Position numbers and translations under genes: made by a program
Shown: positions 18,099 through 26,455 of the stretch, in pieces
Layout: each line of letters opens with the position of its first letter
How positions within the stretch are numbered: the stretch's first letter is position 1
Assembly (NCBI GenBank): GCA_964543195.1
Contig: CAZIXF010000002.1
Coordinates: 62,001 to 126,000, forward strand
Length of the DNA stretch: 64,000 nt
Reading direction: 5' to 3'
DNA from: JAGTVG01 sp964543195
GTDB lineage: Bacteria; Bacteroidota; Bacteroidia; Cytophagales; Cyclobacteriaceae
The notes under the pieces: model-generated
Told to the model about the DNA's origin: nothing
Databases searched by the model: none
Seen by the model: only the letters and a program-made list of their open reading frames with translations

Positions 18099-21000
18099 AT
18101 GAAGAGATTTTTACTATTGAGTGCAACGATTGTTGCCTTTCTTGTGACCAGTGCTGTGGCACAGGAAAGGACAGTCTCCGGTAAGGTGGTTGCCGAGGAA
18201 TCGGGCAGCCCGATACCAGGGGTGAATGTGATCCTGAAGGGTACTACGATTGGTACCGTGACGGATATCGACGGGAATTACAAGTTAAATGTTCCCGCCG
18301 AAGGAGGTACACTGGTCTTTTCTTTTATCGGTCTGGCGACCGAAGAAGTCAGGATCGGATCACAGTCGGTGATCGACATGGTCATGACGGCTGACATCAA
18401 GCAATTGACCGAAGTGGTGGTTACCGCGGTAGGCATCGAGGCTGAGAGGGCCTCTCTCGGTTATTCGATCCAGAGTGTGGGATCAGAGGAGATCGATGAT
18501 TCACTGGAACCCAACCTGCTGAACGCCCTGAACCAGAAGGCTGCGGGTGTTTTTGTTTACAGCTCTGCCGGTTCCCCCGGTGCATCATCCAACATCCGTA
18601 TCCGGGGCAATACTTCGGTATCCCTTGGAAACTCTCCTCTTTTTGTGGTGGACGGAGTTCCAATTGACAACTCGGGTGGTACTCCTGCTGCAGGTGGTAC
18701 GGCCGGTGTGGATGTGTCCAACAGGGCTATCGACGTCAACCCCAATGATGTGGAGTCCATCACCGTGCTTAAAGGTCCTGCCGCTACGGTACTATATGGT
18801 ATCCGGGCAGCCAACGGGGCTATTATTATCACTACGAAAAAAGGTCAGGCCGGAGCTCCGGAGATCACGTTCAACAGTAATTATGCGGCCAGCCAGGTGA
18901 ACAAGCTTCCTGAAATGAACAGAGCTTTTGCCCAGGGACGTCCTGTGAATGGCGTACCCACCTGGAGAGGACCTCATTTCAGGGAAGGATTCAGTTGGGG
19001 ACCATGGATCTCCAATATGGAATACAGCACTGATTTTGATCAGTTCGCCAACTTGTATTTTGATGGGGATTCGGATGCGGCTTCTGAATACTGGACACCT
19101 GATCGCAGTACTTATCTTTTCGATGATAACGGCTTCCTGGTACCCCAGGGCCAGGGCAATGGAAGGTCTGCCCAGGCATATGATAACAATGATAATTTCT
19201 TTGTTACAGGACATTCTACCGATAATAACCTTTCTATCAGCGGCGGTACCGACGATATGAGGTATTATGTATCTGCAGGATACCTGTATCAATCGGGCGT
19301 GGTTCCGCAGGCCGACTGGAGCAGGAAAACATTTCTTGGAAAAATCGATGCGGACCTGACCGAGGATTTCAGTGTGGGTCTGCAGGCCAATTATATCAAT
19401 TCCGGTGGTTACCGGATCCAACGGGGTTCAAATATATCCGGTGTAATGCTGGGGCTTATGAGAAACACGCCCACCTTCGACATTGCCAAAGGATACACCG
19501 ATGGTCGCGAAGCGGCGGATGATCCTGACGTGTATATCCTGCCTGACGGAAGACAGAGAAGCTATCGACTCGGGATCTATGACTCACCGTTCTGGACAGT
19601 CAATAAAAACCCATTCGAAGATGATGTAAACCGGATAATCGGTAATGTGAATGCCACCTGGAGAACCACTCCATGGTTAACCATGTCCTATAAACTGGGT
19701 GTGGACACCTATCATGACCGAAGGATCTCCGCTTTTGATATTAACTCGGCGGATACACCGGAAGGACAGGTAGATCAGTACAATGGCCATTCCATGGACC
19801 TGAACTCTGACTTCCTCCTGCTTTTCAATTATGATTTCAGCCAGGCCTTAAACCTCAGTGCCACGGTGGGACATAATTTCTATCAAACAAGCGGAGTAAC
19901 CCGGACGGCTACCGGTACAACACTGGGAGCCACTGATTTTTATCACATCAGTAATGCCACCGATATCCAGGCGTTTGAAGGTATCGGTGAAAAAATGATC
20001 CACGGTGCTTTCGTTGATGCTAAAATAGGCTATAACAATTATTTGTTCCTGAATTTATCGGCAAGGAATGACTGGTCATCTGCATTGCCGAAAGAAAATA
20101 ATTCATTCTTTTATCCTGCGATCAGTTTAGCCTGGACGTTTACAGAGAATTTCGGATTGTCGACCAACCCGGTATTCTCTTACGGTAAACTCAGGGCTTC
20201 ATGGGGTCAGGTAGGTAATGATGCACCCATTTATGCCACCACCACACCATTCGTTTCTGCGGGTATCGGTGGAGATGGTTTCATCGATGGAATTGGATTC
20301 CCGGCATTCGGTGTGAACTCCTTCTCACGAAGCACATCGCTGGGTAATCCGGATCTGGAAGCTGAGTTGACCACCACTATCGAATTGGGTGGAGAGTTTC
20401 AATTCTTCCAGGGCAGATTAGGTTTTGATTTAACCTACTACTCTTCTGAAACAGAAGGACAGGTCCTCAATGTGGATATTGCTCCTTCAACCGGATTCAA
20501 TGGTGTAATTCAGAATGCAGGGTTAATAAAGAACACCGGATGGGAGATCATGGCCAATGCTACTCCGCTTCAGATGGGTGATTTTAACTGGGACATGAAT
20601 TTTAACTTCACCCAGTACGAAACCACAGTGGAAGAACTGGACCCGAGTATTGGAGAAGGTGGAATCTTCCTCGCCGGTTTCGTCTCGACGTCTGCACGCG
20701 TAATTACCGGGCAACCTTACAGTGTATTGTACGGTAACCGTTATCAGCGGGTCGAATCCGGACCCAATGCAGGTCGCTTATTAATTGGTTCCGACGGATG
20801 GCCTCTTGCTGATCCGAATGCCGGACCTATCGGTGATCCAAACCCGGATTGGTTACTGGGAGCCAGGAATACATTTTCCTGGAAAGGCATATCCCTGTCC
20901 GCCCTGTTGGATATTCGTCAAGGTGGAGATATGTGGAATGGTACACGAGGGGTGATGGACTATTGGGGTAATTCTGAAGAAACCGCAGAAGACCGCGATA

Positions 21001-21407
21001 TAAAAGGATATGTTTTTGACGGGGTGAGGAATACCGGAACTGCGGATAATCCAACCTATGAAGAAAATACAATTCCTGTGGATTTCTTTGATTCTGCCTT
21101 AGGATTTAATGAGAACAAATGGGTAAGATATGGATTCGGTTTCTCTGAGAATGAAATTGAAGACGCCAGTTGGGTTAGGTTAAGAGAGTTGGCCTTGTCC
21201 TATAATTTCCCTAGATCTCTTATTGGTAATCTGGGTATTGAAGATCTTAGCATAGGGTTTATTGGAAGGAATCTCTGGCTAAATACCAATTATACCGGGA
21301 TCGATCCGGAAGCAAACCTTACGGGTACAACCAATGGTTTTGGTCTTGAATATTTCGGAATGCCGAATACCAAGAGTTATGCAGTTAACCTGAGAATTGG
21401 TTTCTAA
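18099..21407 (+). CDS. SusC/RagA-family TonB-dependent outer-membrane transporter
   Basis: An 1102-residue TonB-dependent receptor that imports a SusD-captured ligand through the outer membrane. The signal peptide (about 1-21, ending AVAQ) is followed by the carboxypeptidase-regulatory-like domain (GKVVAEESGSPIPGVNVILKG, about 28-48), then a plug domain (NIRIRGNTSVSLGNSPLFVVD is its hallmark region, about 166-186) and a long beta-barrel ending in KSYAVNLRIGF with terminal Phe. No N-terminal STN signalling domain is visible, so no partner anti-sigma factor is expected, and none is nearby. The SusD gene follows after 30 bases. No glycan-degrading enzyme is adjacent, so the ligand could be a peptide, glycan or other compound. 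Confidence 0.95.
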   Translation: MKRFLLLSATIVAFLVTSAVAQERTVSGKVVAEESGSPIPGVNVILKGTTIGTVTDIDGNYKLNVPAEGGTLVFSFIGLATEEVRIGSQSVIDMVMTADIKQLTEVVVTAVGIEAERASLGYSIQSVGSEEIDDSLEPNLLNALNQKAAGVFVYSSAGSPGASSNIRIRGNTSVSLGNSPLFVVDGVPIDNSGGTPAAGGTAGVDVSNRAIDVNPNDVESITVLKGPAATVLYGIRAANGAIIITTKKGQAGAPEITFNSNYAASQVNKLPEMNRAFAQGRPVNGVPTWRGPHFREGFSWGPWISNMEYSTDFDQFANLYFDGDSDAASEYWTPDRSTYLFDDNGFLVPQGQGNGRSAQAYDNNDNFFVTGHSTDNNLSISGGTDDMRYYVSAGYLYQSGVVPQADWSRKTFLGKIDADLTEDFSVGLQANYINSGGYRIQRGSNISGVMLGLMRNTPTFDIAKGYTDGREAADDPDVYILPDGRQRSYRLGIYDSPFWTVNKNPFEDDVNRIIGNVNATWRTTPWLTMSYKLGVDTYHDRRISAFDINSADTPEGQVDQYNGHSMDLNSDFLLLFNYDFSQALNLSATVGHNFYQTSGVTRTATGTTLGATDFYHISNATDIQAFEGIGEKMIHGAFVDAKIGYNNYLFLNLSARNDWSSALPKENNSFFYPAISLAWTFTENFGLSTNPVFSYGKLRASWGQVGNDAPIYATTTPFVSAGIGGDGFIDGIGFPAFGVNSFSRSTSLGNPDLEAELTTTIELGGEFQFFQGRLGFDLTYYSSETEGQVLNVDIAPSTGFNGVIQNAGLIKNTGWEIMANATPLQMGDFNWDMNFNFTQYETTVEELDPSIGEGGIFLAGFVSTSARVITGQPYSVLYGNRYQRVESGPNAGRLLIGSDGWPLADPNAGPIGDPNPDWLLGARNTFSWKGISLSALLDIRQGGDMWNGTRGVMDYWGNSEETAEDRDIKGYVFDGVRNTGTADNPTYEENTIPVDFFDSALGFNENKWVRYGFGFSENEIEDASWVRLRELALSYNFPRSLIGNLGIEDLSIGFIGRNLWLNTNYTGIDPEANLTGTTNGFGLEYFGMPNTKSYAVNLRIGF

Positions 21408-21437
21408 AAGGTTGAATGAAAAAAAAAATATTGAAAA

Positions 21438-22856
21438 ATGAGAAAAATACAACTATTCATAACAATTTTTATCGCAAGCTTACTGACAGTAACTTCCTGT
21501 AAGTTTGGCGATGTCAATGTAGATCCGACCACTTTGTCGAGTGTACAGTTGAAGGATCAGCTTCCGGTTTCCATCGGGCAGACCGTGTTTAATGTGGGGT
21601 CCAGTGGAGCCCGGGCATCTGGCCTGATGATGCAACAATTTAAAGGTATCGAAGCACAGCAGCAACAGCTTGAAAAATACGTGATCGATGACAATACCTT
21701 TAATAACCTGTGGTCATTCGGACTTTATGGTGGAGGAGTAATGAAGGACTGTGACCTGATAATCCGTCAGGGAACGGAAGAAGAGCAACCCCATTATGTA
21801 GGTATAGCCAAGATCCTTATGGCTGTTAACCTTGGCATCGCTACACAATGCTGGGGTGATGTGCCTTATTCCGAAGCTTTCAAAGGTACTGAAGGAACTG
21901 AGTTCTTTAAACCTGCCTTCGACTCCCAGGAAAGCATATATACCTCTATCCAGACTTTGCTGGACGAAGCCATCACTGAATTGAACAAGCCGGCGGTTGC
22001 CGGCGGACCTACCGGTGATGATATCATTTACGGTGGAAATGCCAGTGGTTGGTTACAGACCGCCCATGCATTGAAAGCCAGATATTATATGCATCTGGTC
22101 AAAAGGGATAATCAGGCATCAACCAAGGCGTTAAATGCGTTAGCCAACGCCTACAATTCCAATGCGGATGAATCCATGTTCACCGATTTTGGCAGCCAGG
22201 GTGCCAACGATGCCAACCCCTATGGTCAATTCGGGGCACAGCGTCCCAATACGCTGGCCATTAATGATAATTTTGGCATCGAAATGTTCAATAACGGGGA
22301 TCCGAGAATGGACCTGTATATGGCCGATGACGGTTCGAATTTTGTATATTATACAGGACCTGATGGGTTGTTCTGGTCATCGTATACTTCTCCCTTACCT
22401 CTCATTTCTTATACGGAGCAAAAGTTTCTGGAAGCTGAAGCGCTGCTGAGAACAGGGGATGTTGCGGGAGCAGAATCTACTTTGCAGGATGCTGTCGAAG
22501 CCAATATGGACCAGTTAGGCATCGATCCGGCAGACTATGCTGCTTATGTTGCTGGCCAGGCAAGTTTTGCCGGGTTAACAAACGATAATCAGCGTTTGCA
22601 AAGAATTATAGAAGAAAAATATGTAGCGCTTTATGCACAGGGATTCTTTGAGATCTGGACTGATTTCAGAAGAACAGGTTTCCCGGCTCTTACTCCTGTA
22701 GCCGGCGGTGTGAGTGGCAGTAATCCAAGTGGGGTGATTCCCAGAAGATGGATATACCCCAATGACGAGAAATTCTCAAATACCGAGAACGTAAATGCTG
22801 CAATCCAACGCCAGGGTGGTGAATTGCTGGACGTGGACATGTGGGCCTTTGAATAA
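21438..22856 (+). CDS. SusD/RagB-family ligand-binding lipoprotein (SusD-like_2 type)
   Basis: A 472-residue surface lipoprotein that caps the SusC channel and captures its ligand. The lipobox LTVTSC ends at C21. The helical TPR-like core has features of the SusD-like_2 branch: AKILMAVNLGIATQCWGDVPYSEAF (given in part, about 127-150), LDEAITELNK, HALKARYYMHLVKRD, and the C-terminal YVALYAQGFFEIWTDFRRTGFP. This branch is often tied to uptake of non-starch ligands, but the substrate cannot be read from sequence. It is the second gene in the operon and the next lipoprotein gene starts six bases after its stop codon. Confidence 0.93.
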   Translation: MRKIQLFITIFIASLLTVTSCKFGDVNVDPTTLSSVQLKDQLPVSIGQTVFNVGSSGARASGLMMQQFKGIEAQQQQLEKYVIDDNTFNNLWSFGLYGGGVMKDCDLIIRQGTEEEQPHYVGIAKILMAVNLGIATQCWGDVPYSEAFKGTEGTEFFKPAFDSQESIYTSIQTLLDEAITELNKPAVAGGPTGDDIIYGGNASGWLQTAHALKARYYMHLVKRDNQASTKALNALANAYNSNADESMFTDFGSQGANDANPYGQFGAQRPNTLAINDNFGIEMFNNGDPRMDLYMADDGSNFVYYTGPDGLFWSSYTSPLPLISYTEQKFLEAEALLRTGDVAGAESTLQDAVEANMDQLGIDPADYAAYVAGQASFAGLTNDNQRLQRIIEEKYVALYAQGFFEIWTDFRRTGFPALTPVAGGVSGSNPSGVIPRRWIYPNDEKFSNTENVNAAIQRQGGELLDVDMWAFE

Positions 22857-22861
22857 TTTAA

Positions 22862-23689
22862 ATGCTAATGAAAATGAGAACACATAAAATAATATCAATT
22901 TTTTCCGCGATCCTGCTTGTTGTTCTGGTAACAACAAGCTGTGATGAACAATTTGACATCAAAGAAGGAGGAACACTGGCCGCACAGCTATATGCTCCTC
23001 CGGAAGTCCCTTATTTTCTGAATGAAACCACCGCCGTAGTTTATGATGTGGAGACATTCGAAAATCAAGGGGTGACTGTGTCTTCAATCTCTGCCTTCAA
23101 GCAGTTGAGAACCGCATTGGGTAATTCCGACAAGGTGGAAATCCAATTATCGGGCGGAACATTCAGTCAGACACGTGATGAGCTGTTTGCCGATGTGCCT
23201 GTGGATGGACAGGTGTTTACAGAAAGTGATCTGGAACCTGGAGATCAGTGGGTTGTTTCCTATCAAATGACACTCGGCGATGGTTCTGTATTGCCGATTT
23301 CGTCTGCCAGAAACACATTAATCAAGTTTTCCTGTAAGTCGAATATCCCAACAGCGGGTACCTGGACAGGCATTACACAGAACTTTGCATTCGGTGTACA
23401 GGGTGTAAATACCGAAGTAGAGTTAAGTAAAATCGATGATGCGGGGAATTATGCGATGACAGATGTTTCCGGTGGTTTTTACGGCGTGTTTGGATTCAAC
23501 CGTGACCAGCCGGGTAATATCAACGATCTCTGTAATATCATTAATTTGATTGATGCACCTGATGCCCAGTTTTCTATCGTTACGGCTGATGAACCAGGAT
23601 ACTGGGATCCGGCCACCGAAGAACTGCTGGTTACCTGGTACGATAATCTGAATGATATTGATGAAGCTACTCTGCATACGAGGAATTAA
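22862..23689 (+). CDS. Small lipoprotein encoded with SusCD, unknown function
   Basis: 275 residues with a signal peptide and lipobox LVTTSC (C27 from this start; ATGs at codons 3 and 5 are also possible). Residues about 35-150 look like a beta-sandwich module of the kind found in SusE/SusF-position proteins, and the rest contains GTWTGITQNFAFGVQG, with repeated glycine/aromatic strands like lipocalin-type beta folds. No family is securely recognised. Its place as third gene, five bases after susD, and its lipid anchor suggest an accessory surface ligand-binding protein (inference). The operon ends at the strong terminator at 23729. Confidence 0.75.
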   Translation: MLMKMRTHKIISIFSAILLVVLVTTSCDEQFDIKEGGTLAAQLYAPPEVPYFLNETTAVVYDVETFENQGVTVSSISAFKQLRTALGNSDKVEIQLSGGTFSQTRDELFADVPVDGQVFTESDLEPGDQWVVSYQMTLGDGSVLPISSARNTLIKFSCKSNIPTAGTWTGITQNFAFGVQGVNTEVELSKIDDAGNYAMTDVSGGFYGVFGFNRDQPGNINDLCNIINLIDAPDAQFSIVTADEPGYWDPATEELLVTWYDNLNDIDEATLHTRN

Positions 23690-23693
23690 ACAT

Positions 23694-23725
23694 CTTCATT
23701 AATAAAAAACTTCATTAATAAAAAA
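23694..23725 (+). repeat. Tandem 16-bp direct repeat before the terminator
   Basis: Two adjacent perfect copies of CTTCATTAATAAAAAA begin four bases after the stop codon of the SusCD-linked lipoprotein gene and run up to the terminator stem. Probably a slippage duplication. Confidence 0.7.
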
Positions 23726-23728
23726 ATA

Positions 23729-23766
23729 GAGGCGTGTTGTACATCAATACGCCTCTTTTTATTTTT
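23729..23766 (+). terminator. Intrinsic terminator of the SusCD operon
   Basis: GAGGCGTGTTG (23729-23739), loop TACAT, and CAATACGCCTC (23745-23755) form an 11-bp stem with one G-T wobble, followed by TTTTTATTTTT. It lies 39 bases after the last gene of the operon and eight bases before the MORN-repeat gene. Confidence 0.9.
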
Positions 23767-23774
23767 GTGTTATT

Positions 23775-24443
23775 ATGATTGAGAGGATGATCCGGCTAAC
23801 CTTATTCTACATTCTGTCTTTGTTGATCGGTTTAATTTCCTGTAACCAGAAAATAGAAAAAACCGAGGTGGTTGAATATTGGAAAAATGATACAATAAAA
23901 ACCCTTGTGGATTGGTATGATATAAGCGACAGTACATTTAAAGTGACTGAGTTTTACAAGTCGGGTGCGTTGAAATCGGAATATTATTTTAAGGATCGAA
24001 AGAAACATGGCCCCGCTATTGGTTATTTTGAAGACAGCACTGTGGCGATGACCACTCATTTCAAGCAGGGTAAAAGACATGGTGTGGAAAAAACCTGGTT
24101 CGAAGGCGGTGAACTTCGCTCAGCATATGTTTTTGAAGAGGGGAAACGTATGAAGGGAAATAATTATTACAGGAATGGCCAGCCAACAGGAAAACTGGAG
24201 TTTAAAGACGGATTGATCACGGAAGGTGTATATTATTATGAAGATGGCTCAATACGATCGGAAGGTACCTTTAAAAACGGCTTGCGTGATGGTGTATGGT
24301 ATTATTACCATAAAAACGGAAATATAAAGGAGATCGGGGAGTTTAAAGAAGGACGAAGATCCTTTATGTGGCAGAAATTCGATGAGGAGGGTAATTTGAT
24401 CCAGGAACTTCATCTGGGGGACAGAGCTGAACGTTTAAAATAA
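23775..24443 (+). CDS. MORN_2-repeat lipoprotein (YwqK-like)
   Basis: 222 residues with signal peptide and lipobox GLISC (C23). The body is a series of about six MORN_2-type repeats with pattern YxxGxxKxxxxFKxGxxxGxxxxY (for example FYKSGALKSEYYFKDRKKHG, FEGGELRSAYVFEEGK, YYEDGSIRSEGTFKNGLRDG, YHKNGNIKEIGEFKEGR). Databases often label such proteins YwqK-family antitoxins after one founding member, but no toxin partner is here and the lipid anchor argues for an envelope role. It sits right after the SusCD terminator, so it needs its own promoter or read-through. The segment encoding its last residues is duplicated downstream. Confidence 0.82.
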   Translation: MIERMIRLTLFYILSLLIGLISCNQKIEKTEVVEYWKNDTIKTLVDWYDISDSTFKVTEFYKSGALKSEYYFKDRKKHGPAIGYFEDSTVAMTTHFKQGKRHGVEKTWFEGGELRSAYVFEEGKRMKGNNYYRNGQPTGKLEFKDGLITEGVYYYEDGSIRSEGTFKNGLRDGVWYYYHKNGNIKEIGEFKEGRRSFMWQKFDEEGNLIQELHLGDRAERLK

Positions 24444-24504
24444 CCGAATATCACAACTGTAAAATATTTTAGGGTTCGGTATAAGACAGAGCTGAATGTT
24501 TAAA
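24420..24504 (+). repeat. Imperfect 20-bp direct repeat at the end of the MORN-repeat gene
   Basis: GACAGAGCTGAACGTTTAAA (24420-24439, last codons and the start of the stop region) recurs as GACAGAGCTGAATGTTTAAA at 24485-24504 with one change. The 65-base period suggests partial duplication of the gene 3' end. ACCGAA and TTCGGT between the copies could form a weak hairpin. Confidence 0.7.
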
Positions 24505-24508
24505 CTAA

Positions 24509-26455
24509 CTATATTCTGATAATTTTTTTTCTCAGCATGGTTTTTCCTTCCTTCTGAACTGATAAGATATACAAGCCCGGGCTCAGCTCATTTAAATCCA
24601 ATAACCGATTTGTTTTTAATGTGAGTTTTCCATCCCGGATCAATTCATTTTTCAGCGAGTAAATACAATAATCATAATTTCCTTCAGGCCCTTCAATATA
24701 TAAATAACCATCCGATACCGGGTTGGGATAAGTTATCAATGGGGTGTTTAATTCATTATCCAAACGGGTAATGGAACTCTTGTAAAAACAACCCTGGTTA
24801 ATTTCTGCATTGGGATTATAATTGGAAGCGTTTTCATCCATGCATCCTGATATGTCATATCCGTTCCTGCCCTCTGTTATCTTCAGTACCTGATTAATGT
24901 CGCTGATTTCATGAAGAGATTGGGTGGTACCCCCAGACCAATTAACCAATATCGAATCGATGGATACTGCAGTTTCGAGGCCAAAATGCAGTGTGCTTGT
25001 GGATTGGGAGATATGACTTCCTCCACTGGTGAGCTCCCGGATATAGTGGTTATTATTTGCATAAATATGAACCCGTGCTCCAAAAGCATCCCGGTTTGAT
25101 CTGGTTCCTTCGAGTTTGATCTGAACCCAGTTATTATTCATTGCGGATTCATTTTTATACAGTTTCACATTTTCCGGGTTATACAGGACTCTCTGAACTA
25201 CATTAACCACAATATCGAGGTCCCCGTCATTTTCGAAATCCGTATAGGCCATGCCCCGTGAGATGCCTGGGTAGGCTAGCCCCGATGCATCAGCTATATC
25301 GGTAAATGTTTCATCCCCGTTGTTCAGGAACAACTTATCCGCATCCGTTTTGGATGTTTCTATGAATTTTGCAGCAGGAATGTAACCATTAGCCACAAAC
25401 AGATCTTCAAATCCATCATTGTCAATGTCAAGAAAGGCCGATCCCCAACTGGTGGAATTAAGGTCATCTACCTTGTCACAGGGTATTCCTGCCTGATCCG
25501 TAAAGTCTTCATAAGAATTGCCATCTTTATTTTTGTGAAGCACATTGCGGCCTATATTCGAAATATAATGATCCATTAATCCATCCAGGTTAAAATCCCC
25601 ACTGGCTATTCCCATGCCATATATTCCAATATCCAAATCATAATCACCGGAAACATCCGTAAAGCCGTTTACCGGATAAGCATTCCTGTAAACGGCATTG
25701 GGCAAAATCCATTCTCCAAAATCGTTCGCAATGTACAGGTCAACCATACCATCATTATCAATATCGGTAGTGGAAACGGCCAGTCCGCAGCCACCGTTCG
25801 CCGCATTATAATCAGCGGCAGATTCAATGAACCTCATATTCCCGGAATTGATATAAAGAAAATTTTCAAAGCAGGTGTGTTCAAAACCAATAATGTCTTT
25901 GCTTGATTCATCCAGGATGTTGCCAGGTTCCTTGATATAATTGATCACATAAATATCCAGTAAACCATCCAGGTTTATATCGGTAAAAACGGCACCCATA
26001 CTCCATGCTTTTTCGACAATACCTGCATCCTCGGATATATTGGTGAATGATCCATCCCCATTGTTGTAAAACAAAATATTGGGTTCATCCCGTTCGGTGG
26101 TGACAAATATTTCCCTGAAACCGTCATTATCTATATCGCCGGTGGTTACTCCATAGGTTTTAATTACCCTTGTATCATAGATAGCCGAATTCTTACTTAT
26201 CATGTCAAAAGTTCCATTTCCCATATTCTTGAATAATCTATCCTCGTATGCTCCTCCTGTGAAATATATATCATCCAGGCCATCGTTATTATAATCAAAA
26301 ACGGCAACACCGCCGCCCATCAGGTCGGGCGCTATATGTACATGACTGATCCCCGCCTCCTGGCTGATCTCTGTGAATGCAACCTGAGCCACGGAGAATT
26401 CAACGGGATGAAAGGCCACTAAAAGAATCAAACAGACCCGTTTAAACCTGATCAT
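24509..26455 (-). CDS. T9SS-secreted FG-GAP/ASPIC-UnbV (CRTAC1-like) protein
   Basis: 648 residues: signal peptide (about 1-23, ending SVAQ), then seven or so FG-GAP/VCBS repeats carrying calcium-binding DxDxDG loops (DYNNDGLDD, DIDNDGFRE, DINLDGLLD, DIDNDGMVD, DFNLDGLMD, DIDNDGFED), an ASPIC/UnbV domain (about 440-530, GSHISQSTSTLHFGL), a short GCMDENASNYNPNAE calcium-binding module (about 541-555) and a T9SS type A sorting domain (about 575-648, starting YPNPVSDGYLYIEG). It is thus exported through the type IX system and held at or released from the surface. It is the last gene of a three-gene operon; its ATG overlaps the TGA of the haloperoxidase-like gene. Confidence 0.9.
   Translation of the reverse strand: MIRFKRVCLILLVAFHPVEFSVAQVAFTEISQEAGISHVHIAPDLMGGGVAVFDYNNDGLDDIYFTGGAYEDRLFKNMGNGTFDMISKNSAIYDTRVIKTYGVTTGDIDNDGFREIFVTTERDEPNILFYNNGDGSFTNISEDAGIVEKAWSMGAVFTDINLDGLLDIYVINYIKEPGNILDESSKDIIGFEHTCFENFLYINSGNMRFIESAADYNAANGGCGLAVSTTDIDNDGMVDLYIANDFGEWILPNAVYRNAYPVNGFTDVSGDYDLDIGIYGMGIASGDFNLDGLMDHYISNIGRNVLHKNKDGNSYEDFTDQAGIPCDKVDDLNSTSWGSAFLDIDNDGFEDLFVANGYIPAAKFIETSKTDADKLFLNNGDETFTDIADASGLAYPGISRGMAYTDFENDGDLDIVVNVVQRVLYNPENVKLYKNESAMNNNWVQIKLEGTRSNRDAFGARVHIYANNNHYIRELTSGGSHISQSTSTLHFGLETAVSIDSILVNWSGGTTQSLHEISDINQVLKITEGRNGYDISGCMDENASNYNPNAEINQGCFYKSSITRLDNELNTPLITYPNPVSDGYLYIEGPEGNYDYCIYSLKNELIRDGKLTLKTNRLLDLNELSPGLYILSVQKEGKTMLRKKIIRI

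Noticed and set aside
23775..24443. Antitoxin label for the MORN-repeat protein
   Set aside because: No toxin gene is next to it and it has a lipoprotein signal; the YwqK name is inherited from automatic annotation and not supported here.
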